A DNA stretch of 64,000 nucleotides. Origin: Blautia hansenii. GTDB taxonomy: Bacteria; Bacillota; Clostridia; Lachnospirales; Lachnospiraceae. The stretch lies in the NCBI RefSeq assembly GCF_013304445.1, contig NZ_JAAITA010000006.1, forward strand, positions 62,001 to 126,000, read 5' to 3'. Under the pieces are notes generated by a model. That model had not been told where the DNA came from. It saw only the letters and a list, made by a program, of their open reading frames with translations, and did not search any database. The translations under genes and the position numbers were made by a program. Every line of letters begins with the position of its first letter. The first letter of the stretch is position 1. Shown piece after piece: positions 37,137 through 46,472 of the stretch.

Positions 37137-38519
37137 ATGTTGGAAAAGATATTCAAACTGCGTGAGAACGGTACAGATGTGAAAACAGAGATATTGGCCG
37201 GAATCACCACTTTTATGACCATGGCCTATATTTTGGCTGTCAACCCGGGTATTATGGCAGAAGCAGGCATGGACCAGGGAGCTGTATTTACCGCTACAGC
37301 TCTGGCTGCCCTTCTGGGTACTTTATTTATGGCGTTTTTTGCCAATTATCCATTTGCACTGGCACCGGGAATGGGACTGAATGCGTACTTTGCGTACACT
37401 GTAGTGCTGGGAATGGGATACTCCTGGGAAACCGCTCTCACAGCAGTTTTTGTGGAAGGTCTTGTTTTTATTGTTCTGTCACTTACCAATGTGCGTGAAG
37501 CAATTTTTAATGCCATTCCCCAGAACTTAAAAGCTGCTGTGAGTGTGGGAATCGGTTTGTTTATTGCTTTTATCGGCCTGCAGAATGCCAAAATTGTCAT
37601 TGGCGGTTCCACTCTGCTGCAGCTGTTTTCTTTAGAGGCTTATAATGAGGTAAACGGAGTAAAGGCTTCCTTCCACGACGTGGGAATTACCGTGCTTCTG
37701 GCCATTATCGGAATTTTAGTCACAGGATATCTGGTTATTAAGCAGGTGAAAGGAAATATTCTGTGGGGGATTCTGATTACCTGGATTTTAGGAATTATCT
37801 GCCAATTTGCAGGAATCTATGTACCGAATCCAGAACTGGGATTTTATGGTCTGCTTCCTGATTTCAGCAATGGACTTTCCATTCCAAGTATTGCCCCTGT
37901 GTTTGGAAAATTGGATTTTAGCGGGATTTTTTCACTGAATTTTGTGGTTGTGGTATTTGCCTTTTTATTTGTGGATTTGTTTGATACCATTGGAACACTG
38001 ATAGGGGTATCCTCCAAGGCTCAGATGCTGGATGAAGACGGAAAACTTCCCAATATTAAAGGTGCCTTAATGGCAGATGCAGTAGCTACAACATTGGGTG
38101 CCGTTATAGGAACATCCACCACCACTACTTTTGTAGAAAGTGCATCTGGTGTTTCAGAAGGAGGAAGAACAGGACTGACTTCCGTGACAACGGCTGTTTT
38201 GTTTGGTCTGTCCCTGTTCCTGTCACCAATTTTTCTTGCTATTCCGTCTTTTGCAACGGCGCCTGCACTGGTAGTAGTCGGTTTCTATATGCTGACGAAT
38301 GTAGTGAACATTGACTTTGATAATGTTTCTGAAGCATTGCCGTGCTATATCTGCATTGCTGCCATGCCTTTCTTCTACAGCATTTCCGAAGGAATTTCTA
38401 TGGGGGTTATCTCCTATGTGGTTCTGAATCTGTTTACAGGAAAAGCAAAAGAGAAAAAAATCAGCCTGTTGATGTATGTGCTGGCAGTACTGTTTGTGCT
38501 GAAGTATGTGCTTCTGTAA
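37137..38519 (+). CDS. NCS2-family purine permease
   Basis: A 460-residue transporter of the AzgA/PbuG branch of the nucleobase-cation symporters. It has about twelve to fourteen hydrophobic segments. Family stretches are EILAGITTFMTMAYILAVNP near residue 18, ALAPGMGLNAYFAY near 80, and DLFDTIGTLIGVSSKAQMLDE near 280. The pattern points to hypoxanthine, guanine or adenine uptake. GGAGGAG precedes ATG 37137; the open frame further up is leader. Confidence 0.93.
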   Translation: MLEKIFKLRENGTDVKTEILAGITTFMTMAYILAVNPGIMAEAGMDQGAVFTATALAALLGTLFMAFFANYPFALAPGMGLNAYFAYTVVLGMGYSWETALTAVFVEGLVFIVLSLTNVREAIFNAIPQNLKAAVSVGIGLFIAFIGLQNAKIVIGGSTLLQLFSLEAYNEVNGVKASFHDVGITVLLAIIGILVTGYLVIKQVKGNILWGILITWILGIICQFAGIYVPNPELGFYGLLPDFSNGLSIPSIAPVFGKLDFSGIFSLNFVVVVFAFLFVDLFDTIGTLIGVSSKAQMLDEDGKLPNIKGALMADAVATTLGAVIGTSTTTTFVESASGVSEGGRTGLTSVTTAVLFGLSLFLSPIFLAIPSFATAPALVVVGFYMLTNVVNIDFDNVSEALPCYICIAAMPFFYSISEGISMGVISYVVLNLFTGKAKEKKISLLMYVLAVLFVLKYVLL

Positions 38520-38533
38520 GAGAAGAAATAAAA

Positions 38534-38575
38534 AGATAGCCGGGAATGCTGCAGTTGGCAGTCTCGGCTATCTTT
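38534..38575 (+). terminator. Terminator after the purine permease
   Basis: AGATAGCCG at 38534-38542 pairs with CGGCTATCT at 38565-38573, extended inward by a mismatched TGC/GCA segment; TTTC follows. Confidence 0.75.
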
Positions 38576-38777
38576 CTGTTCCGGCATAAGTATTTTCCAG
38601 TTTTCTCCCTCTTGTATGAAATGAGTTATCCGGTACATAATAACTCAAGTAGGAAAGAACTATTAAAAATTTAAAAAAATTGTAACAAAATGAAGAAATT
38701 ACAAAAAAAAGATGATATAATAAGCGCACATTACGTAATTGAATCAGTTGTATTTTGGGTAAAGGGTGGTAATTAAT

Positions 38778-39623
38778 ATGAACCAGAGAAGCAGGAGAAG
38801 GCACAGAAGAAATATCCGAAGAGTCCGGCAGAGAAACAGAAGATTGCTGTTAATGGCGGTTCTTATGTGCTTTATTGCCTGGGCGGGCATTACGAATATA
38901 AAGAAACAGAAGGAAGCAGAGGAGTCCAAAGCGGCTTACGCAGAGCAGCAGAAAAAAGAAGAAGCAGAAAAAGAAAGTGAAAAAGAAGAATCCAAGCTGG
39001 TTCTGGCAGAGGAAAGCGAGAAGGACAAGTGGTATTTAAAGCTGGTAAATGCCAAAAATCCCATGACAGAAGCAGACGTGCCGGAGGTGGAGACGGAAAC
39101 TCTGGATTCGGAAGGGTATCAGGTGGATGCCAGAATTATGGATGACCTGGAAGACATGTTTGCAGCGGCAAGAGAAGCCGGACGTTCTCCTATGATTTGT
39201 TCGGCATTTCGCTCCTGGGATACGCAAGTATCCTTGTATCAGAACAAAATCAGCAGAGTCATGAGCGAGGACGGGCTGAATGAGGAAGATGCAGCCATAA
39301 AAGCGGCCACTGTAGTGGCAAAGCCAGGTACCAGTGAACATCAGGTGGGGCTGGCTCTGGATATCGTTTCTTCCGAGTATACCAATCTGGATGAGGGACA
39401 GATGGAAACGGAAGACCAGAAGTGGCTGATTGAAAACTCCTGGAAATATGGATTTATTCTCCGTTATCCACTGGACAAAAGTGATATTACAGGGGTTATT
39501 TTCGAGCCCTGGCATTACCGCTATGTAGGGAAAAAAGCGGCAAAAGAAATTACCGAGCAGAATCTGACTCTGGAGGAATATCTGGGGGCAGAGCCGGTGG
39601 GAGACCCTACGGGGGATTTGTAA
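38778..39623 (+). CDS. VanY-type D-alanyl-D-alanine carboxypeptidase
   Basis: A 281-residue membrane-anchored peptidase. The N-terminus is very basic, followed by one helix (about residues 24-42) and a Lys/Glu-rich spacer. The catalytic domain has MICSAFRSWDTQ, GTSEHQVGLALDIV (zinc ligands in the SxHxxGxAxD motif) and FEPWHYRYVG (third ligand His). It trims D-Ala from peptidoglycan stem peptides. ATG 38778 has AAAGGGTGG 8 bases upstream; GTG 38766 overlaps that site and is unlikely. No van resistance genes are nearby, so this is a housekeeping enzyme. Confidence 0.92.
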   Translation: MNQRSRRRHRRNIRRVRQRNRRLLLMAVLMCFIAWAGITNIKKQKEAEESKAAYAEQQKKEEAEKESEKEESKLVLAEESEKDKWYLKLVNAKNPMTEADVPEVETETLDSEGYQVDARIMDDLEDMFAAAREAGRSPMICSAFRSWDTQVSLYQNKISRVMSEDGLNEEDAAIKAATVVAKPGTSEHQVGLALDIVSSEYTNLDEGQMETEDQKWLIENSWKYGFILRYPLDKSDITGVIFEPWHYRYVGKKAAKEITEQNLTLEEYLGAEPVGDPTGDL

Positions 39624-39627
39624 AAAG

Positions 39628-39660
39628 GGAATCGTCGTTTTATGCGACGGTTCCTTAAAT
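39628..39660 (+). terminator. Terminator after the vanY-type gene
   Basis: GGAATCGTCG at 39628-39637 pairs with CGACGGTTCC at 39645-39654 (one G-T pair), followed by TTAAAT. Confidence 0.6.
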
Positions 39661-39733
39661 TATTTACGGAGAATTTCTTCAAAAGGAAAAGATACACTTT
39701 TTCACAATCTTTATTTCTTCCCCCTTTTACAGT

Positions 39734-39898
39734 ATGAAACAAAGAGTAGAAGCATCTGCTAATACTTTTGCAAAGATGCATCCATTTTTGTCATTCCTGG
39801 GGGTTTTTATCGGAATGCCGATTCTGACGCTGGGAGCCGTAGCTCTTTGCTCTTTCGTCGTGGTTTTTCCGGTAGCTTTGATAATGGGATGGATATAA
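39734..39898 (+). CDS. Possible small membrane protein, 54 residues
   Basis: ATG 39734 to TAA 39896 encodes a peptide with a short basic head (MKQRVEASANTF) and then about 38 mostly hydrophobic residues in two segments split by GMP. This looks like a real membrane peptide more than chance, but there is no clear ribosome binding site (a T/C-rich run precedes the ATG). I recognise no family. It lies alone between the vanY-type terminator and the potassium transporter promoter. Confidence 0.4.
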   Translation: MKQRVEASANTFAKMHPFLSFLGVFIGMPILTLGAVALCSFVVVFPVALIMGWI

Positions 39899-39905
39899 AG
39901 ATTTC

Positions 39906-39931
39906 TTTATACAGTCTTAATACTGTATAAA
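39906..39931. repeat. Perfect inverted repeat upstream of the potassium transporter
   Basis: TTTATACAGT and ACTGTATAAA, 10-base perfect arms with a 6-base spacer. It lies 76 bases before the transporter ATG and right after the small ORF. It could be an operator, or a weak terminator without a T-run. Confidence 0.55.
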
Positions 39932-40006
39932 GTTTGCTTACACAGTTTTTATGCATGACAAGCCATAATTAAGATACCATAAAGATTGTGGAGGAAGAGA
40001 AAACTC

Positions 40007-41347
40007 ATGCGTAAAAAAAGACATTTTACTTCATTTCAGATTATCAGTCTGGGATTTTTTATAGTAATTTTGACTGGTAGCCTTCTTCTGATGCTGCCTG
40101 TTTCTACCAATGGACCGGGAGGAGCCTCTTTTTGGGATTCTCTGTTTACGGCCACTTCTGCGGTTTGTGTAACTGGTTTGATGCTGCATGATACGGCACA
40201 GTACTGGTCTTACTTTGGGCAGTTTGTCATTATGATTCTCATTCAGATAGGCGGTATGGGCGTAGTGACTGTGTCCATTGCCATAGCCATGCTTTCCGGG
40301 AGAAAAATAGGACTTATGCAGCGAAGTACGATGTGCGAGGCGATTTCCGCCCACCATGTTGGGGGAATTGTGCGCATGACAGGCTTTATTTTAAGAACAA
40401 CAATTATCATAGAACTGACAGGAGCAGCAGCCATGTTTCCGGTGTTCTGCCGGGATTTTGGCGCGGTGAAAGGGTTGTGGTATTCTCTTTTTCATGCGGT
40501 TTCAGCTTTTTGTAATGCCGGATTTGATTTGCTGGGAGTGAGAAGTGAATTTTCCTCCCTGACTACTTATGCGGACAATCCGGTGATTAATATTACCATT
40601 ATGACCCTGATTGTCACCGGAGGAATCGGTTTCCTTACCTGGGATGATATAAAAACCCACAAAATTCATCTGAAAAAGTACAGAATGCAGAGTAAGGTGA
40701 TTCTTACGGTAACCAGTCTGTTGATTTTACTGCCTGCCCTGTATTTTTATTTTGTAGAATTTTCTGCGGACAAGTGGAGCGGCATGAGCGTATCAGAGAG
40801 GATTTTGGGTTCCTTTTTCCAGTCTGTAACACCCAGAACAGCCGGATTTAATACAGTGGATTTGACCATGCTCAGCGAAGCGGGCGTATTTATTATGATT
40901 ATCCTTATGATTACCGGCGGTTCTCCCGGGTCGACTGCAGGCGGCATTAAGACAACTACCATTGCCGTGTTGTTCTCTTCTGCCTTTTCTGTATTCCGAA
41001 GAAAAGGGGAGACCAATTGTTTTCATCGCAGAATTTCAGACGACACCATAAACCATGCGGCTACGATTCTCCTGATGTACCTGGTGTTGTTCCTCACCGG
41101 CGGAATTGCCATAAGCTGTATGGAAGGCATTCCTATTTTGGACTGTCTTTTTGAGACGGCTTCGGCCATAGGAACTGTAGGGCTGACCCTTGGAATCACT
41201 ACAGAACTTGGATTTGCTTCCCGGCTCATATTGATTGTGCTCATGTTCTGGGGACGTGTAGGCGGCCTGACTCTGGTCTTTGCAGCTATTTCCGGCAAGC
41301 ATCCGGACTTTGCCAAATTTCCTATGGAGAAAATTACCGTGGGATAG
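40007..41347 (+). CDS. TrkH/KtrB-type potassium transporter
   Basis: A 446-residue membrane channel-like subunit with four pore repeats, including the selectivity-filter regions SAVCVTGL, SAFCNAGFD, TPRTAGFNTVD and SAIGTVGLTLG. This is the KtrB branch of the Trk/Ktr/HKT family, which moves K+ with Na+ or H+ coupling. ATG 40007 follows GGAGGAAG; the TTG at 39986 is upstream of it. The usual regulatory KtrA/TrkA subunit is not adjacent; instead a KdpD/KdpE-like pair follows after about 60 bases. Confidence 0.92.
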   Translation: MRKKRHFTSFQIISLGFFIVILTGSLLLMLPVSTNGPGGASFWDSLFTATSAVCVTGLMLHDTAQYWSYFGQFVIMILIQIGGMGVVTVSIAIAMLSGRKIGLMQRSTMCEAISAHHVGGIVRMTGFILRTTIIIELTGAAAMFPVFCRDFGAVKGLWYSLFHAVSAFCNAGFDLLGVRSEFSSLTTYADNPVINITIMTLIVTGGIGFLTWDDIKTHKIHLKKYRMQSKVILTVTSLLILLPALYFYFVEFSADKWSGMSVSERILGSFFQSVTPRTAGFNTVDLTMLSEAGVFIMIILMITGGSPGSTAGGIKTTTIAVLFSSAFSVFRRKGETNCFHRRISDDTINHAATILLMYLVLFLTGGIAISCMEGIPILDCLFETASAIGTVGLTLGITTELGFASRLILIVLMFWGRVGGLTLVFAAISGKHPDFAKFPMEKITVG

Positions 41348-41408
41348 TGAAGCGCAGAGAAAAGTGTGCTAATATGGAAAACAGAAAAAGAGGAAAGGAT
41401 GCAAAAAG

Positions 41409-42971
41409 ATGAAAAGTACGTTCAGGGACTTGTTAAGCCGGGAAAAAGGGAAAATAGAAAATCTGGCAGGAGATGTTTTAAAAAGTATATTTGTGCTGGC
41501 AATCTCTACATTTATCAGTTACTTTTTTTCCCGGCGGGGATTTCGGGAAGCAAATATTATTACCGTATATATTCTGGGGGTTCTGATAACGGCTATATGG
41601 ACTTCAAAGAGAGCATACAGTCTTGTCAGTTCCGTTATCAGCGTCCTGCTCTTTAATTTTCTGTTCACAGAGCCGCGCTATACTTTCAATGCCTATGACG
41701 CTGGGCATCTGGCGACCTTTCTGGTGATGTTTATCGCTGCTTTTATCACCAGTTCCCTGGCGGTGAGAATAAAGCAGCAGGCCATGCAGTCTGCGGAAAC
41801 AGCATACAGGACAAAGATTCTTTTTGAAACAAATCAGCAGCTGGGCATGGAGCAGGATATTCAGGGGATTATTTCTGTTACCTGTGGGCAGCTCAGAAAA
41901 CTTTTAAAGAGAGACATTATTTTCTATGAAGTGCAGAATAACAAACTGGGAAAGCCTGCAGTATTTCCTTATCAGGAGGAGGACTTACCCAATTACCTGT
42001 CACCGGAGGAAACGAAGGTTGCCCGATGGGTGCTGGAACACAATATTCATGCAGGTGCGGCTACGAAAACTTTTCCGGAAGCAGAATTCCTGTATCTGTC
42101 CGTAAGAGTGGGCAGTGATGTGTTTGGCGTAGTGGGAATTGCTATTGGAAAAAGCAGACCGGATTCCTTTGAAAAAAGTGTTATGCTGTCTATTCTGGGC
42201 GAATGTGCCCTGGCTATGAAAAATGACAAAGTTTCCAAAGAAAGAGCCGCCGCTGCGCTTTTGGCAAAGAATGAACAGCTTCGTGCCAATCTGCTGCGCT
42301 CCATTTCTCATGATTTGAGGACGCCTCTGACATCTATTTCGGGAAATGCAGGGATTTTGCTGTCCAGTGAAGAAAGTATGGACCGGGAAAAGCGCAGACA
42401 GTTGTATGAAGATATTTACGATGATTCCCTGTGGCTGATTAATCTGGTGGAAAACCTGCTTTCTGTTACCCGGATTGAAGATGGTACTATGAAGCTTCGG
42501 CTGAATACAGAACTTCTGGAAGAAATTGTTCATGAGGCAGTGAAGCATGTGGAAAAGAGAAGCAAGGAACACAGCATTACGGTTCACTTTTCAGACAGCC
42601 TGCTTTTGGTGAAGGCAGATGCCAGACTGATTGTTCAGGTATTGATAAATCTTATGGATAATGCTATTAAATATACCCCTGCCGGGTCGACGATAGAAGT
42701 AGAGACAAGGCAGAAGGATGGCCTGGCAGAGGTCAGCGTATCGGATAACGGAAGCGGTGTTTCAGAAAATGCCAAGGCGCATATTTTTGAAATGTTTTAT
42801 ACAGATGCCACAAAAGCGGCGGACAGCCGCAGAAGTCTCGGTCTGGGACTTGCTTTGTGCAAATCTATTATTACGGCTCATGGAGGAACAATAAAAGTCG
42901 AGGACAATCAGCCTCATGGCGCCCGCTTTGTATTCACATTGCCTGCGAAGGAGGTTAAATTACATGAATAA
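41409..42971 (+). CDS. KdpD-like sensor histidine kinase, short form
   Basis: A 520-residue kinase. It starts with the four-helix DUF4118 membrane domain of KdpD (about residues 20-120), then a GAF-like region, then HisKA with LRSISHDLRTPLTSISG (His301) and the ATPase boxes NLMDNAIKYTP and SLGLGLALCKSI. The large N-terminal KdpD and USP domains of classical KdpD, the part that in Firmicutes binds c-di-AMP, are absent. Classical KdpD is about 900 residues. It overlaps the response regulator by 8 bases. Confidence 0.9.
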   Translation: MKSTFRDLLSREKGKIENLAGDVLKSIFVLAISTFISYFFSRRGFREANIITVYILGVLITAIWTSKRAYSLVSSVISVLLFNFLFTEPRYTFNAYDAGHLATFLVMFIAAFITSSLAVRIKQQAMQSAETAYRTKILFETNQQLGMEQDIQGIISVTCGQLRKLLKRDIIFYEVQNNKLGKPAVFPYQEEDLPNYLSPEETKVARWVLEHNIHAGAATKTFPEAEFLYLSVRVGSDVFGVVGIAIGKSRPDSFEKSVMLSILGECALAMKNDKVSKERAAAALLAKNEQLRANLLRSISHDLRTPLTSISGNAGILLSSEESMDREKRRQLYEDIYDDSLWLINLVENLLSVTRIEDGTMKLRLNTELLEEIVHEAVKHVEKRSKEHSITVHFSDSLLLVKADARLIVQVLINLMDNAIKYTPAGSTIEVETRQKDGLAEVSVSDNGSGVSENAKAHIFEMFYTDATKAADSRRSLGLGLALCKSIITAHGGTIKVEDNQPHGARFVFTLPAKEVKLHE

Positions 42972-43659
42972 ACCATTAATTTTAGTTGTTGAAGACGACA
43001 CAGCAGTCAGAAACCTGATTGTAACCACTTTGGAAACCCATGATTATCGTTTCCAGGCAGCGCCCACAGGGGAAACTGCCATTATGGAGGCGGCTTCTCA
43101 CAATCCGGACGTGATTCTTCTGGACTTGGGACTGCCGGACATGGACGGCATTGACATTATCAAAAAAATCCGTACCTGGTCTAAGAAACCGATTATTGTG
43201 ATCAGTGCAAGAAGCGAGGACACGGACAAAATCGAGGCGCTGGATGCAGGGGCAGACGATTATCTCACGAAGCCTTTTTCCGTAGAAGAACTTCTGGCCC
43301 GTCTCAGAGTGACTTTCCGCCGTTTGAACGACAGCCGCGAAGAGCAGGTGCAGAATTCCGTATTTCAGGATGGAGACTTGAAGATTGATTATGCCGGGGG
43401 CTGCGCCTTTATGAAAGATAAGGAACTGCATTTGACTCCTATTGAATATAAACTGCTGTGCCTTCTTTCCAAAAATGTGGGAAAGGTGCTGACGCATACC
43501 TATATCACAAAAGCCATCTGGGGAAGCGCATGGGACAATGATGTGGCGTCCCTGCGGGTATTTATGGCAACTTTGAGAAAAAAAATTGAGCCAAACCCAT
43601 CAGAGCCTATGTATATACAGACGCATATCGGCGTTGGGTATCGGATGCTGAAGGTGTGA
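42964..43659 (+). CDS. KdpE-like response regulator
   Basis: A 231-residue OmpR-family regulator. The receiver has LVVEDDTAVRN, phospho-acceptor Asp in VILLDLGLPDMDG, and the YLTKPFSVEELLAR end. The winged helix ends with the pair of HIGVGYRML and VASLRVFMATLRKKIE, as in KdpE. AAGGAGG inside the kinase gene precedes ATG 42964. No kdpFABC operon is present; the likeliest target is the upstream TrkH-type transporter. Confidence 0.92.
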   Translation: MNKPLILVVEDDTAVRNLIVTTLETHDYRFQAAPTGETAIMEAASHNPDVILLDLGLPDMDGIDIIKKIRTWSKKPIIVISARSEDTDKIEALDAGADDYLTKPFSVEELLARLRVTFRRLNDSREEQVQNSVFQDGDLKIDYAGGCAFMKDKELHLTPIEYKLLCLLSKNVGKVLTHTYITKAIWGSAWDNDVASLRVFMATLRKKIEPNPSEPMYIQTHIGVGYRMLKV

Positions 43660-43774
43660 CAGGAAAAAACAGAAAATAACCACAGAAAACAGTAGTAATT
43701 TTATCCAGATTGGATTATACTGTAGGTAACACGAAATTGTATAAAAAGAAAAACAAAAGGGAGGTTACTTACGA

Positions 43775-46306
43775 ATGGAATCCTTGAAATTGAGAGAAAA
43801 TTTTTACTGGACCGGCATTGTAGATGACCAGCTGAGGGTATTTGACATTATTATGTATACAGAGTTTGGAACAACCTACAATTCCTATGTCATGAAGGCC
43901 GGCGATAAGACCATCCTGTTTGAGACAGCCAAGGCAAAATTTTTTGATGAGTATCTGGAAAAACTGAAAGAGATTACAGATATTTCCACCATCGACTATC
44001 TGGTGGTGAACCACACAGAGCCGGATCATGCCGGAAGCGTAGAAAAGCTTCTGGAATTAAATCCGGGGCTGAAAATTGTGGCAACAGGCTGCGCCATCAG
44101 CTTTTTGAAGGAAATCGTAAACGGCGAATTTACGGCCATTCCCGTAAAGGACAACCAGGAGATGAAAATCGGGGACAAAACCCTAAAATTTCTTGTAGTG
44201 CCCAATTTACACTGGCCGGATACCATGTATACTTATATTGAAGAAGAACAGATTCTGGTAACCTGCGACTCCTTCGGTTCGCACTACGGCTTCCATGATA
44301 TTCTGGTGAGCAAGGTGACAGACCGGGAAGGCTATATGCGGGCAACCAAGTATTACTTTGACAACATTATCGGGCCTTTTAAGCCTTATATGAAAAAGGC
44401 GCTGGACAGAGTGAGAAATCTGGATATTTCCATGATTTGCACAGGACACGGTCCGGTGCTGGATACCAACATTGATTTTATGCTGGATACTTATGAGGAA
44501 TGGTGCACCGTGGTGAATCCCAATCCCAGAAAAACCGTAATTATTCCTTATGTAAGCGCCTATGGATATACAAAACAACTGGCAGAAACCATTGCCAGGG
44601 GCATTGAAGAAAGCGGAGATATTGATGTGCGCTGTTATGATATGGTAGAAGCAGACCGGGGCAAGGTTTTGGAGGAACTGGGCTTTGCGGACGGAATCCT
44701 CTTCGGTTCGCCCACCATTGTAGGAGAAGCGTTAAAGCCTATCTGGGATTTGACAACCTCTATTTTCGCAGGCACTCACGGCGGTAAGCTGGCCGGCGCA
44801 TTCGGAAGCTATGGCTGGAGCGGCGAGGCGGTTCCCCATCTGATTGAAAGACTGAAACAGCTTCGCATGAGGGTGATAGACCAGGGCTTCCGGGTGAAGT
44901 TCAAACCAGGAGAGGAAAATCTCATGGACGCTTATGAGTACGGCTATAATTTCGGCTGTGTGCTTCAGAATAAGGAAAATGTAAAGCAGGCAAAGGGAAG
45001 CAGAACACTGGTGAAATGTCTGGTATGCGGAGAAATCTTTGATTCTTCTCTGGAAATCTGTCCGGTCTGCGGTGTGGGCAAGGAGAATTTTGTGCCTGTA
45101 GGCGTGGAAGAAAACAATTATCACAACGATACCAGAAACTTCTATGTGATTCTGGGCGGCGGCGCAGCAGGATACTCCGCAGCAGCGGCCATCCGGGAAA
45201 GAGATAAGACAGGCTCTGTGGTTATGATTTCCAATGAGCCATATCTTCCTTACAACCGTCCAATGCTGACAAAATCCCTTATGGCAGATTTGACAGAAGA
45301 GCAGATTGCCATGCAGAGCAAAGAATGGTATGAAGAGCAGAACATTCATCTGATACTGGGAAAAGAAGTTACCGGCCTGGATACAGAGCAAAAAGAGGTC
45401 CTGCTGGAGGACGGTACGAAGCTGGCTTATACAAAACTGATTTACGCCCTTGGTTCCGAGTGCTTTATACCGCCGATTCCCGGCCATGAGCAGGAAGGCG
45501 TTGTGGCTGTACGCCGTCTGGCAGATACCAGAAAAATTGAAAATATGCTTCCAAAAGTGAAACATGTTGTAGTTATCGGCGGCGGTGTGCTGGGACTGGA
45601 AGCAGCATGGGAAATGAAAAAAGCAGGCTGCAGCGTAACGGTACTGGAATTGGCTCCCCAGCTTATGGGACGTCAGTTGGACGAAGCAGCAGGAGAAATG
45701 CTGAAGCTTATCAGTGAGAGCAGGGGCATTTCCATACACACAGGCGTTCAGATTGCAGAACTGGAAGGAAACGGAAACGTAACAGGTGTGAAGCTGGGAG
45801 ACGGTACAAGCCTTCCGGCAGAACTGGTTCTTGTATCCTGCGGTGTGAGAGCCAACACACAGCTGGCACAGGCAGCGGGCCTGGAAATTGACCGGGCTGT
45901 TGTGGTGAATGAGAAGATGGAAACCAGTGTGCCGGATATTTATGCCTGCGGAGACTGTGCCCAGTTTAAAGGCGTCAATTACGCAATCTGGCCTCAGGCG
46001 GTAGAACAGGGCAAGGTAGCCGGCGCAGCGGCCTGCGGCGATGAAGCCGTATACGAGACCGTTCCGGCGGCGCTTAGCTTCCACGGCATGAAGACCGCAC
46101 TTTTTGCAGCAGGAGACAATGGCAAAAATCCGAACCTGATTTACAGGACAGCAGAGTTTAAGGATTTGGGAAGAAAACATTATCAGAAGTATTACTTCCT
46201 GAACAACCGCCTCTGCGGCGTCATTCTTATAGGGGATGTTAGCCGTATGGCAGAGATGACCCAGGCGCTGGAAAATCATGCGCTGTATCAGGAAATTGTG
46301 AAATAA
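43775..46306 (+). CDS. Class F flavodiiron protein (diiron, flavodoxin, rubredoxin and NADH oxidoreductase fused)
   Basis: An 843-residue four-module oxygen (or NO) reductase. Residues 1-250 are the metallo-beta-lactamase diiron domain with NHTEPDHAG, VTCDSFGSH and CTGHGP ligands. Residues 252-395 are flavodoxin (IPYVSAYGYTKQLAETIA). A short-spacer rubredoxin holds CLVCGE and CPVCGV near 415-435. The last 390 residues are an NADH:rubredoxin oxidoreductase with FAD (YVILGGGAAGYSA) and NAD (VVVIGGGVLGLEA) sites. The whole chain from NADH to O2 is thus one polypeptide, reducing O2 to water in strict anaerobes. GGGAGG precedes the ATG. It is a single-gene unit. Confidence 0.95.
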   Translation: MESLKLRENFYWTGIVDDQLRVFDIIMYTEFGTTYNSYVMKAGDKTILFETAKAKFFDEYLEKLKEITDISTIDYLVVNHTEPDHAGSVEKLLELNPGLKIVATGCAISFLKEIVNGEFTAIPVKDNQEMKIGDKTLKFLVVPNLHWPDTMYTYIEEEQILVTCDSFGSHYGFHDILVSKVTDREGYMRATKYYFDNIIGPFKPYMKKALDRVRNLDISMICTGHGPVLDTNIDFMLDTYEEWCTVVNPNPRKTVIIPYVSAYGYTKQLAETIARGIEESGDIDVRCYDMVEADRGKVLEELGFADGILFGSPTIVGEALKPIWDLTTSIFAGTHGGKLAGAFGSYGWSGEAVPHLIERLKQLRMRVIDQGFRVKFKPGEENLMDAYEYGYNFGCVLQNKENVKQAKGSRTLVKCLVCGEIFDSSLEICPVCGVGKENFVPVGVEENNYHNDTRNFYVILGGGAAGYSAAAAIRERDKTGSVVMISNEPYLPYNRPMLTKSLMADLTEEQIAMQSKEWYEEQNIHLILGKEVTGLDTEQKEVLLEDGTKLAYTKLIYALGSECFIPPIPGHEQEGVVAVRRLADTRKIENMLPKVKHVVVIGGGVLGLEAAWEMKKAGCSVTVLELAPQLMGRQLDEAAGEMLKLISESRGISIHTGVQIAELEGNGNVTGVKLGDGTSLPAELVLVSCGVRANTQLAQAAGLEIDRAVVVNEKMETSVPDIYACGDCAQFKGVNYAIWPQAVEQGKVAGAAACGDEAVYETVPAALSFHGMKTALFAAGDNGKNPNLIYRTAEFKDLGRKHYQKYYFLNNRLCGVILIGDVSRMAEMTQALENHALYQEIVK

Positions 46307-46334
46307 AACGGGCAGAGATGATTTGTGAAACAAC

Positions 46335-46387
46335 AGCGGGAATCTTTATACATGAGAGAATGGTGTATAAAGGTTTCCGCTTTGACT
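46335..46387 (+). terminator. Terminator after the flavodiiron gene
   Basis: An 18-base stem (46335-46352 with 46364-46381, two G-T pairs) and an 11-base loop, followed by TTGACTTTTG. Confidence 0.8.
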
Positions 46388-46472
46388 TTTGTCGGGTAGA
46401 CAAACACAGAGGGGAAGGATATACTATTTAAAAGCAATAAAAATAAAACCAGTGAAAAGTGAGGTTACAGAC

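Noticed and set aside
44732-46333. A 533-codon open frame antisense to the flavodiiron gene
   Set aside because: It is rich in Cys, His and Phe with no domain, and mirrors the codon pattern of the strongly supported plus-strand gene.
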